Origin: Taenia hydatigena
Taxonomy: Eukaryota > Platyhelminthes > Cestoda > Cyclophyllidea > Taeniidae
Reading direction: 5' to 3'
DNA: 64,000 bases
Assembly (NCBI GenBank): GCA_036345935.2
Contig: JADWOT020000002.1
Location: 9,640,196-9,704,195, forward strand
Part shown: one piece after another, positions 36,592-47,600 of the stretch
Position numbering within the stretch: position 1 is the first letter of the stretch
Layout of the letters: each line of letters opens with the position of its first letter
The notes under the pieces: model-generated
Told to the model about the DNA's origin: nothing
The model's database searches: none
Seen by the model: the letters and a program-made list of their open reading frames with translations, nothing else
Made by a program: the position numbers and the translations under genes

Positions 36592-36903
36592 TTGGTTTCT
36601 TTTGTTTGGGTCGCCGGCTTTTATCCTAGCCTTTTCTTTATCACCTGGTCCATGCTGGACTCTGTAGGTCCGATGCTGAGGAAAGATGGGTGCTTTTATG
36701 CCAATGGCACGCAAGTCGTCAAAGAAACAGAGGCGTCCATCACAATACAGATCAGGCAGTTGATCATTTGCACGAAGAAGAGGAGAAAAAGAACTCGACA
36801 GGATCGTCTAATACAAAGTTTACCAGATTCCAGCAAATTTTCCATTTCTTTGCCTTGCCTAGAGGCTTCTGTCTGCTCGATGCAGCCGCTGGTGTACGTC
36901 TGA
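36592..36903 (+). CDS. Open frame conserved between arms, unknown product (right copy)
   Basis: 103 codons, the counterpart of the minus-strand frame at 12513-12046. It retains the hydrophobic segment PSLFFITWSMLDSVGPM, the basic KKRRKRTRQ and the C-terminal PLVYV with no frameshift. No family recognised. Splice sites and a promoter were not identified. Confidence 0.3.
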   Translation: MVSFVWVAGFYPSLFFITWSMLDSVGPMLRKDGCFYANGTQVVKETEASITIQIRQLIICTKKRRKRTRQDRLIQSLPDSSKFSISLPCLEASVCSMQPLVYV

Positions 36904-37455
36904 CTGTGAGACGCCTTGACTGTATACTGGCGACGAGTGAAGTGGCCGTTTTCCAACTTGTCTGGATACCGAGCATGGTTTGAGACAACCGCAGACCACT
37001 CATGCGCATTGGTAAGGTCCCATCACGTCTGATTCTTTATTCAAAAGACGTGTGAAAGCAGAAGTGACTTCATGCCTCAAAATAAAGTGGAGTCTAGATA
37101 GTTAAAAGGGATTGAACTTCATGGATTAAGTCGACTTCCTTAAGGCCGAGGCAAAATTTAGCAAAGGAATTAGGAGGAGCAGGCTTCAGATTGCGAATTG
37201 CCTTGGGCGTTCCATTGGTAGAGCAATTTTGCCTGGTTATGGTAATACTTCAAACAAGATGGTTAACAAATTTTCCTAGACGGTATAAATTCATCTTTTC
37301 AAATTAATTTTCCTTATTTGTCGACAAAGCTAACACTAATTAGAATTTTAAAACAATCTATTCCTTAAAAATTGTTTTAAGTTGGATTCTGACAATCTTG
37401 ATGCAGTTAATAAGAGAATTGCTTGGTTTAGATGCATGGCACTTGAGTTTTGGAT

Positions 37456-39209
37456 GAAGATGGTGCCTTGAACCCCGGGTTTCCTACAATCATGAGTTAA
37501 AAATAGACAGATAGACCGGTTTTACCTTTCGCGCCTCAACATTTACACTTCAGGAAGGGAACTGATGTGGTGTTTGCAATCGGTAATTAGATTGCCACCA
37601 CTTCCACCACAGCACCAAAATTTGTTTCCTACTAAGCACAAGTTTTGTCCTCCTTTATTTGTAAAATGAAGCATTATCTTATCCGATTTAGTGTCGACGA
37701 TCAGTTTCGTGCAGTAAACCGCGGAAAACGCTGCCATAGTATACTCTGGACCCCTTTGAATGCAATTCATGCCATCTACATCTTCTGGCAGATTTAATTT
37801 CTTTTAAAGTGCCACCGAGTAAGTTTACTCACTTAATTTATTTGAATGGCTACTTAAATGATTATTTGCCTCTTCAGTAGACGATACCCGATAATGCAAA
37901 CCCATGAAATATTTCATCATCACAACATTTGTTAACCTGCCCAAAGCGTTTGAATGGTCACAATACTGCTAAGATATGAGTGTGTTTACGGAAAATTAGT
38001 GGTTAATTGGTTTCCACAACTTTTGGCACAGCATTAAAGCTGCAAAACCTAGTTGCAAGCATCGATTTGGCGGCTAAGGAGTAACATGTCATTTACAAGT
38101 GGTTCAAGATCCTGGTTCTGCTGACGTACCATTTAGAGGTGGCCCTTATGCGAGAAAATAACTTTATCTGCCTTCTGTGTTTAAAAGAGCTCGAAATTGA
38201 AATGGGCGGATTGGCATTTTCTTTCATTTACATCAAATTAGGTGATTATGGGCAACCAGAAAGCCAGTGTGTCACGATTCCTCAGTTGATGTCCATATAA
38301 GCATGACAAGCTAGCCTGCTTTTGACAAGCTGACTGACTTCTAGGAGACAAAAATACTTGCCATCCCACTTTCCTTAGTTTATTCACCGCAAAACCTCTA
38401 GGGGCCATTTATTCCCTGTTTGTGAAAGTCGCACTGCAGACGTAATCACTTACCAGCTTTCGCTCAATTATTGGAGGCCGAAAATCCAAGCTTGAGGTAT
38501 ATCACCTCCTCAAGGGACCAATTCCACAGGTCAAGCCGTAAATTCATGGCGCACACTGCATAACCTCGATTTCAACTCGAGGATGAGAGGAGGGGAGGAA
38601 GTGGAGATGAGACATACTGCTTCACTTGCCACATTCTATAATGATGACTTTCTAGTTCTTGTCACTACATGCCTCATTGTTGACAAACACCATGAGTACA
38701 TGTATAGTGGTCGAAAGAGAAATGAAGACAGCTCGTGCTTGATTTTTTGAATTAGAGACGCTGATGGATTTCAATTGTGTTAATTTCAGTACTGACAAAT
38801 CAAAGATGCTTTTTACAGTATCACGCAAACAATCTAACCCCACATGTGCTCATTTAACTTCATCACGTCCACATGTTTACTTGGAGGGATGACGAAGTTG
38901 ATGTTTTTCGTGTATTTTTAATCGCTTGCATAGGAATATATTTTAGCAAAGGTTGGTAATGGAGAAGGGGCTTTTTACCGGAAACCAATTTCCGCTCACC
39001 AAATGGATCACCCGAGATGGCTTACATAAGAGCATAATCAAGTGACAAGTTAACCTTAGCTTTTTACATCACATTTCCGAATTTCCTCACTCACCAATGG
39101 ATGGTTTTTGTAGTGAGATTGACTGGTGTCTCGTAAACCAACGCATTTATAGCGATGATAAGAGATCTTAGCCACATCCATAGCACGTTGCGATCTGTTT
39201 TGCCTGTAG
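37456..39209. other. No recognised gene
   Basis: Unique sequence right of the arm. Open frames are under 80 codons. Nothing recognised. Confidence 0.6.
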
Positions 39210-39471
39210 GTGACCTTCAACATTCAAAAGTTTATTATTCGATCCACTTTGAGTCACATGGCCGTTGTCAGTTTGGTTATCAGTGGTTGAGCACGGTGGC
39301 GGAGGAGGTCGCATCGGGAGAGAAGAATTTAAACCTAATCAGCACAAGGCACAGCCTTGCTGATGCAGCTAGCGCTGAGACATCGCTCACTCTCGGTTCT
39401 GGCCTTCCAGCTCTTCCTCCTCCTCCTCCTCCTCCTTCTGAAGAAGAAGCCCACTCAAGAAGAGAGTTCAG
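39210..39471 (+). CDS. Candidate proline-rich exon, unknown product
   Basis: Opens after TTTTGCCTGTAG and ends AG|GTAAAA, 262 nt open in one frame. The peptide starts DLQHSKVYYSIHFESH, has VAEEVASGEKNLNLI, then LGSGLPAL, seven prolines, SEEEAHSRREF. The prolines are encoded by a CCT run (about 39416-39436). Base composition in the second half is richer in GC than the surroundings, which favours an exon. No neighbouring exon was identified. Confidence 0.35.
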
Positions 39472-41147
39472 GTAAAACTGCCTTTTATCTGTAGCAAACC
39501 TTTTTCGCATGATGCAGAAAGACTGCCACCTGTGTGAGCGAATACAGCTTTAAACTAGCCTTAACTTAGAGAAAAGTAACATGATTAACATCCAAGGATA
39601 GATTTGGAAATGCTGGACAAACTTGTTGGTGGCATTTACCGACGCCGGAAACAAACGTTTCCCTTGGCCAGTCAGAGCATGTTGCAATGCAAATGCACCA
39701 GTTGGATTTAGCTGATTAAGTGCACATTTACAATACTTAAGATCCGATAAAAGAGATGATAAGCAGTAAGGTATAAGGTGTAGAGCAAGGAATAATCTGC
39801 TCAGTCTGATGTTCAACGTGAATTATGACTGCTTTTAAGGCGTTGGGGTAAAAGGGAAAGCGGGCAATGGTTGATGAGCGTGATCAACAAAACATCAATC
39901 GAAAACATCAAGGTAGTTTTGGCGACGAATAGCACAGCTGGAGAGGTTTGACAGAAGGAAAATTTAGCCAAACTTGGGCAAAATTACTGCAAGGGGCAAA
40001 ACAGGAGCAGTGCTAGACTCTATAAAACATAACAAACGACTCAATTTTATGAAAGCACATTTTCGCATCTGCTATTTGTTGGGTGGCGAAGGAACGTGAG
40101 GTATGCCGCAATCCAAAATGCTTTAGGAGAGCGTAAGGACTAGAATAAAGCAAAATGTGGAATTTAATGGCTGCAGCTGAAAGGAAACCAAGGCGAGGAG
40201 GAGATAGATGAGTTCTTACTTTGCCACCGATACGGATGCATCAAGTAGCCCTACATGTGCCAATTGTTCACGAATCTCTGGGCTTATTGTATCTAAAAGC
40301 TTTTCTCTTCATTCTTGGTGGCAAATGTTGCTGCTGTTACTAATTTTATAGTGGCATAATTTATTAAAAGGATGTGATGCGATGAGTTTAGAGCTCTTTT
40401 AAATCAAAATACACGACCTAGCCTCTGCCTGTTTAAATAGGTTCCTAAATTTGATCGGACACTAGAGGCGACTCGGCTTCTCCTGTGGAGAGGAACAACA
40501 TAGAGCGTTAATTTTAAAGCAGCAAAAGACTGAAGAAAAAGGGTTTGGAATGCGAAAGAAAAAATAAGTTAGCAGTGCATTTAAAAATAGGTTGAACCAA
40601 TTTCTGAGGGATAGATACAGCTTCATATACAGTCGCGTTAGAGTTTCTGACCGTGTGCTCTCAAAACTCTAATTGTGGCTTCCATCAAAGGCATTTGACT
40701 TACCACTTTAGATCCCATAAGTTGATCTGTATGGTTCACAATGGTCGCATGATTGATCCTCAAGGGAACACACTAAACCTGACCTCCAGGTTGTCATTAC
40801 ACCCATTTATTTCCATTTTTAGTTTTACGATGCCGTTCGCCATACAAAAGTGCTTGATTATAGTGCCCCTACCTTGGGTGGCTATCAATGCATATGTCCA
40901 AGCCTATATTTCATTGGCACTATCGCATGATGAGACAACCCAACCGCCACTGGCATATTTATCTATATCCGTGCTTCTGGGTCACGTGTATCTATCACAG
41001 ACTTCCATCTCACGTGACCTCACTGCCTTGCGAATTCGGATTTGCCTGTGTCAGAGTCAAACGAAGGCGTATCGCATTGGCCATAACCAAGGCTATTTGA
41101 CGACTCCTGCAAAAGCATTACCAGCCTTGGAATGCTGCGAAATGAAG
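39472..41147. other. No recognised gene
   Basis: Contains the first part of a 210-codon plus-strand frame (40653-41285), the longest in the window. It runs antisense to the decayed Fn3 exon at its end and shows no domain, so I do not call it a gene. Confidence 0.5.
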
Positions 41148-41454
41148 TTGATTAGCACAGTGACTAAAATCTTTGAGGCGATATGTCCAATGCCACAACT
41201 ACTTGGTGCTCCTGGTAAATGTGCCATAAAGTATTTGGCATTTGGTTTCAAATCAAGGACGTACTTCAAAATTGTGGTGTGTTGACAATTCGGCCAGAAA
41301 TGCATGCGAAGGCCATGCTATACATTTTCTCATCCGCTTAGTTGATTACATGGATCACCCAGTACCCCCGACTTGTTCCTTGTTGTAGAATTAGGGTCTT
41401 CAAACCATGTTACTGGTTCTACTTTTGGTACCTCAGTTGGTACTACTTGCGGAG
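41148..41454 (-). pseudogene. Decayed Fn3 exon
   Basis: After a TTACAG acceptor at 41460-41455 the minus strand reads PQVVPTEVPKVEPVTWF and NSTTRNKSG, then in another frame YWVIHVIN, and in a third YVLDLKPNAKYFMAHL with SCGIGHIASKILVTV. These are the A, C and F-G strand patterns of a classical Fn3 domain, broken by at least two frameshifts and stops. It looks more like an adhesion-receptor Fn3 than the EG95/45W type. Confidence 0.45.
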
Positions 41455-43000
41455 CTGTAAGGGCTCTTAGTGAGTTCTGAGGGACTCAGAATGCTAAATG
41501 TGTGTGAACTAGTTCAAGCCTAATCAAAAGCAGAGGAATTTAGCCTGCTTTCTGTTAAGGCACAAAAAATTGTTGTGACTTGGACAAAAGCTAATAACTA
41601 TCCCATAATGCGGCTTGCATATTCCAGGGATGTGATTTGTACTCGTTAATAATTGTGCATGCATTAACGCAAGTCAGGACCATGAAATATGAGAAAACCA
41701 CATGGCACTGTATTCTCGGCAAACAAAAAAATACAAGTCAGGGTTCCCGTCTTTCTTTGTTTTATAAAAGGTTCTTTGATTGTCAGGATTTTATTATTAC
41801 CAACCATCCTTCAGACGGCTTATTCTTAAATACTAAAACTATGTTGCGTTGGAAATTCTTTAGCTTCATAATTAAGTTGAGTTATATCCGCAAATTTAAG
41901 TGAGCACTTTCAACTACTTCGGCTAGGTTATAGCATAAGTAAGAATAATGTGATAAATTGCCTTTCAGTAAGTTGCAACCAGACGGCGCTTATGAGAGTT
42001 CCATGCCCTTGATCTGATAACGCCGACCAGGTAAGGCAGGTAGAGCTGCAGATTAATTGGAGGCAAAGAGATGTTCAACTGGAAGGAAGGAGCAGAGAAT
42101 CCCCTCTAATCACACTTCTGCATGGTTAAGAGGAGTGTTACGCTTCAAAAAGTGCAGATTTGCAGTTTTCAAATTTAATTCTGCGCATGATAGTTGTGCA
42201 TTGAATTATACATTCAAGTCCTCCTCCTCATTTGGGTCGTGATGCCGATCATCATCACTACTGATAAACAAGCCATGCATATGTGGCGAATTGTCCAAAA
42301 TGAACCAATTGCCAAATTTGGGTATTCTGAATTAGAATGTAGTAGAATTGCTTTGGAAAAGACGCGAGTATTAAAATAGCTTGTCTGCAAAATCAGATGC
42401 AGTGTGCTGGACAAACCGCTGTCTCACAGCGTGTGACATGACTGACTGAACCGCTTGAACGTTTGTCAAACATTCAAACAGGACAGGTGCATTGAAAAAA
42501 TTGCTTGCCATGGATTAACGGTAGCAGTCAACACTGCAATGTGCTTTCATTAGTCCTGTCCACTGGAGCACCCTCTTGCCTGACTAAATTGGCATTTGTG
42601 ATTCTTCGAATTTTCACACAAATGGACCATGTTTTTCAGCGAATAAGTAGTCTCATTCAGGCCTACACTCCATCAGTTGATTCTCTGACTTCATAACTAA
42701 TGCAGTGGACTTTGTGCAAGCGTAATTCAGAACGTTGTATATTTTGTAGCTTGCCTTGGACTTCTCAAATACGCCGCCTATCACTATTCTTCTTTACTAC
42801 AAGTCATTCTGTTTAATCTCAATAGACTCTTGGATAGTGTGAGCCATGCCGCATGCTGTCGCATCTAAATCATTAGAGGAGAATGGTGCGACCTCTTTGT
42901 TTACCATCCAGCTAAACTCTTTCGATTTTAGCATTGTACTCCTAGTTCATGTGTTAGACGGCAGCAGTAATCTGTGCATTTTGCAGAGGTACCAAAGCTG
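41455..43000. other. No recognised gene
   Basis: Short open frames only. Nothing recognised. Confidence 0.5.
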
Positions 43001-45770
43001 GACCCATCGATATCTACTCCAAGCGCAGTTCAGCAATATAGCGTGTAGCTTTACATTAATGCGTTTTTTTAAAGGGTGGTGGTTACCACAGCATGGACTG
43101 TGGATCACGCACTATGTTGAGACGGCACTAGCTGAAATATGACCATCCACGTGACCGTAAGCAATACCGAGAGGGAAATAAAGAGTCAAGTCGTATTACA
43201 GGTGAAGAATGCGATGTACAGTCTGCGCTAGATGGCTTACTAACACTAATCATACCATAACTAACCATAATTGCTAGCATCTGACTGCAGCATTTTATGA
43301 TAAAAGGCTGTTAGTAGCGTTGAAGAAAAACACAGAAATGTTTGGAGCATGAGAGGAGGAAAGAAATAGCATGTAAATGTGCGTATGTGCGGGTCGCATA
43401 TATGTGGTGGGAAGAGGAAATTAGTACTAAGACTTGATGAAAACAGAATGTTATTTTGACAGCAGCAAAGACCTGTCAGCCTATTTTATTTCTGTAAAAA
43501 GTTGAATAACAAAATTTTGAGATCTGGGAGGTTAGAAGGCAGTAGTGTTTGTGGTGTAGTTGTACTAAAAGAGGTGTTGGATGTACTGGAGAAGAAAGCG
43601 CAGTGATGTATGCTTAACTTAAAATAAAAAATAGCAGTGATAGTGGCTAGGTATTAGAGTAGAGATGGTAAATTGGTAATGTATATTCGTGACACATATG
43701 TGACAGGGCAATGAACTACGGAAATTGTGAGGTGAAACAGCATTACAATAAAATGTAACCGTTTTAATAGATTATTGCTTGAATTGTTTGGCGACTTATC
43801 TTAACAGAAGAAGCAGAGGAGGAAAGAATGGACTTAATGAATAAATGCTAGTTCGATTGGGTGAAGGAGGGAATGGCTTCTGCTAATGAGATATAAACAG
43901 TGACAGTGATGATGGGCTAGAAGAGGTGGCAGGAGGTGAAGTGACTAAAAAAGTGTGCTTAGTAGGTGGGTACGGATGAGTGGTTGGGTAGGTGAGAGGG
44001 GGACGGATGGCAAATGTGGAGGACAGCCCACCACTACTACCCGAAAGATGTAAGTAGGAAAAAGGGAAGAGGCATGTATAGTTAAGAATGAAATTGAGGA
44101 ATGAATAAGCAAGGGTAAAAATTTGTGCAAGGAATGCGTAAAATAGAGTGTGGAAGGTAAAGTGCAAGCGGTAGAGCTTGCATGGGCAAGGAAGATGAGT
44201 GGGTAGAACCTACCCGGCTGTCAGCGCGCCCTTCCTTCCTCTTAGGGCGAAAACTGTGCGATTTGTCAAGCCCAGATGATAGCTACGTTCAGAAGAATTT
44301 GATCCGTCAAAACGAATGACATTTTATTGCCAGCGTAATTTTGGACCTTCCGAACAGCCACGAAATTAAAATAAAAAATGCTTTCCAGCATGGACCTCAT
44401 GGAAATCTTCGGTTTGAAACAGAATATCTGCATGGCGCGTGGAACATGAGGCAGCTTCATGAAGTCAAATTGTGGTCTTGAATGAGAGCATCCAGTTTGT
44501 TTCAGTTGTACTAATCCACTAATGATGTTTATTTTCCTTAGAATATGTGTCTTCTCCACACTTTCAAGTTTGCGACTGAATGCTCGGAGGGCTTTCGTAA
44601 GGAACAATTTGTCAGCACTTCTGCAATACTCCAGGATAGTCGACATATGCAGTGGAAAGTCGTCTCAACGTACAAGGAATCTTATTTTCCGAACTTGCAA
44701 GTGACTGGGCTTTCTTTCGCCAAAGTTTAATTGCATGCATAAGTTGCGCGGCCTCTCGCTGGCAAACACACCACTGCCTTTAGACGTTCCAAAAAGGCAG
44801 TTCTTTGAGGTTTTTGTACATATCCGCGATTAGCGCTATTGATAGTCACATACACTGTTCCATAAATGCACCACCATTGTTCCCTGTTGCCGTTGTTCGA
44901 ACGGTGTATAGAATGGTCCTTGCAATGCGCACAAGCCGGCAGTTTAGGCTATAAAATCGAATTATGAGAACTCCGGTCAGTATGGGTGCAACGTTGAAGA
45001 GAGTTCGGCAAAAGCCTTACTTATCTTACGGAAGAATCAGTTTTTGCCCTTGGAAGCGATGTGCACTACTTTAAATCCAAGAAACTGGAATAATCATGTA
45101 GACAGATGTGCCATCCTGTGCTTACCCTCAAAATATTGCCTTGCGTCGAAACCGCTTACATACGTTTGCGTTTCCTTGCATTTTGCTCATGCAGCATTTA
45201 TTGGTGCGCCAAAACTACCGCCCATTTCACGTATGCCTTTAAAACTGGTGCTTTTCACGTAAACGCCCACAAATCGTTCTCTCGGCTTGCTTAATGCATC
45301 ATGCGGGTGCAGCTGCTTCTTGAGTGAGTTCGTGATTACGCGCAGGTAGGCTCATGCGTATCAAGGCAGAAGAATTAGACCTCTTTCGACCCTGAGCTTC
45401 GGTGCCTTATGATGAGTGTTATAAATTTTCATTTACATGCTAAAGTAAACCCAACTTGTTTATCTACAGCATGACCTCTTTTGACCAGTCAAGTGTCATG
45501 CATCTTTTCAGCATTAGTAAGCGCCGTCGACATGATTGTTTGGCATTTTGCGTCCTCCTTTGTGCGTTACTCGTGTTGTCTCTCCCAAATTTGGGGTTAA
45601 GTTAAAATTCTCTTCATTCGGTGTATTAAAATCCTTAATTGTCATTTACAACAAACCCTGCTTTGCCCACTGGTATTAATCATCCCGGTTGATGCCAAAA
45701 ATGGATTGCCACAGGTGAAAGGCTCTTTTAGAAGAGGGATAGGATTCGATGGAATGGATGAAGCAGGAGA
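43000..45770 (+). repeat. Direct segmental duplication, copy 1
   Basis: Matches about 60790-63250 in the same orientation, with an estimated 70-80% identity. The first 1.1 kb is the dispersed repeat also found in the arms; the rest (44.3-45.75 kb) is found only in these two places. Minus-strand frames here (44646-44266, 126 codons; 45933-45676, 85 codons) show local protein-like similarity to copy 2, for example RSADKLFLTKALRAF against RSAEELFHTEAFRAF, so a decayed gene may lie inside. Family not recognised. Confidence 0.7.
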
Positions 45771-47289
45771 GATTGGTTATCTTGGCAACTATTAGATCAG
45801 CGAGGATGTACATTGTGTCTGAGCGGTTTTTCTCAGACGAGGTTACTGCGCTAATGTCTTGATCCAAATTGACAATCCTTCCGCGACTCAAGAGGAATTG
45901 AATGATTATGAACTCCTCTGTGTTATTGCTCACCTACGGGATTGCGAATTAGCAAGTGCTGTTTTGATGTGAATGGGATCTTATATTAACGTCGATAAAT
46001 GAATTGGCTCAAGGGATATCAGTCTTGCATACGAGTTCATTTCTTTCACAACAAATAATGAATGAGGTTGAGCTGCTTGGTTCCTGATTGTCCAGCTGCT
46101 CTATGCGCTAAGAATGAAGTTATGGGCGCGTAACCTTGGGTTTACTGGTCTGAGGATTTAATTTAATAAAGCTCTCCCCTTGATATCGGTCTCTAAATAA
46201 GTGACAAACGTTTTGGCTAATCAAAGTAAACTTGTGCTTTTTTGCTGTCAGCACTTACTTTCCGTGGCCCATGATTAATCATCCTCATCTTGACGCTTTA
46301 TTAGAGTTATTTAATTCTTAAGTGCTCAACACCCCTCGCATAACTTACTTCTCATATTGCATCCTACATGGCATGCGAAGTGTTTTCGGCAGCAAGTTCG
46401 CATTAATTTATGCGATATGCAGATGCTTTTTCAGGGCGCCATGTACCCTGTGAGTTTAGTCCATTTGTCTCTGGTAGGTATGTTTTCGCCACATCGCCAT
46501 TTGTAATGTTTGCGAAGTGTCTTTGCAATGTTGCGGTTATACGACTGAATGATCGTACTGATTTTCCCACAAGTTGAAGCACTCCAACTGCCTCCAGTGT
46601 CAAAGCTATGTGGCGCACGACTTGCCCTATCGGTGCTTTTCCGAGGCATATTCAGAGATTGCACAGGTTTTGGAATCATTTGAGAACACAGTGCATTACT
46701 TTCCTATAAATACGTTTGGGTGTAAATCGTTCCAACTGTAGATGAGGATGCACGTATGATGCAGTGCTTATAAAGGACGGTTCGATGCATTCATTCATAC
46801 TGCCATGACGTGATAAGATTCCAATCTTTGCTGCCCACTCAGGTTGCAATCCATTGCCCATCATGCGTTCCTCCAAGGCATCTCTATTCCAACATATTGT
46901 AGACCTTTCCCACGGCGTCAAGACATGGGGCAGTCGAGAGTGACATTTAAGGCTTCAGGTCTTAGAAATACCTTTTGTTTCTGCAGGGATATTCAGGTAC
47001 CAGTCAACCTAGCTTACATAAGAAAATAACAGAGCAATCTCATAATCAGTTCGGAAGCCCTAAGGTACGTATGCGCATTAGAACATGTTGTCGGTGGCAA
47101 AGGCGAAACATAACCTTCCCAGAAGCAAAGCATGGGAGTCATGCTGTGACTGTCTCCTTACGTCGCTGTATAAAGTGGATATGACACCAAGGGTATTGCA
47201 ACACACACACGCGTGAAGCAACCATAAACTGCACTGCAACAATTATTAGCAGCTGAGGAACCGCAATAAAATCACCGCATCATGGGGAA
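45771..47289. other. No recognised gene
   Basis: Open frames under 90 codons, none recognised. Confidence 0.5.
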
Positions 47290-47600
47290 TTAAACAAATA
47301 GTTGCACATTAAGACTGCACGCTTCAGCTTTGTATTTGCGACTCTGTAATAACCCGATGCAGTTAAGAACGAGGCCTACAATGCTCAGTACTTCCACCAT
47401 CGCATTGTAGGTAGAATTGGGTCTCTGTCCACAAGCATTAATGAAGAAGCAAGTAAATCCTACTGCTCTCAGCCCGATTACGTCTGCGTTGTGTTCATCC
47501 ATTTTTCCAACAATAAACTTAATTCAATGAAGTCAGGATCAATGTGGCTCTAATTGAAGAATGACGGGAGCAAAGACCTTTCCCTGCTTGGCCCTCCTGT
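47290..47600 (-). pseudogene. Decayed EG95/45W-type Fn3 exon
   Basis: The minus strand has TTCAATTAGAGCCACATTGA against TTTAATTGGAGCCACGTGGG in copy R exon 3, so the family's HFNWSH motif is present with Trp changed to a stop. Further on, ADVIGLRAV matches ADQIRLYVK, and RPNSTYNAMVEVL matches the F strand (QPNKPYKVRLKAS). Several stops and frame changes separate the parts. Confidence 0.5.

Larger units (their letters stand above)
28738..37455 (-). repeat. Right arm of large inverted duplication
   Basis: Inverted partner of the left arm. The inner boundary is near 28738-28741, inside exon 4 of copy R, whose coding frame continues beyond the arm into spacer DNA. The outer boundary is near 37455; beyond it I find no match to the sequence left of the N gap, so the arm either ends there or continues in the gap. 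Confidence 0.9.

Noticed and set aside
11476..37455. Inverted duplication as a simple haplotype artefact
   Set aside because: Opposite orientation around a unique spacer and up to about 20% local divergence make unmerged alleles unlikely, although the adjacent N gap leaves some doubt.
40653..41285. Longest open frame of the window, 210 codons, plus strand
   Set aside because: No recognisable domain, no splice signals, and it overlaps a decayed Fn3 exon on the other strand.
44266..44646. 126-codon minus-strand frame as a gene
   Set aside because: Its counterpart in the second duplication copy is frameshifted and upstream coding traces contain stops; treated as decayed.
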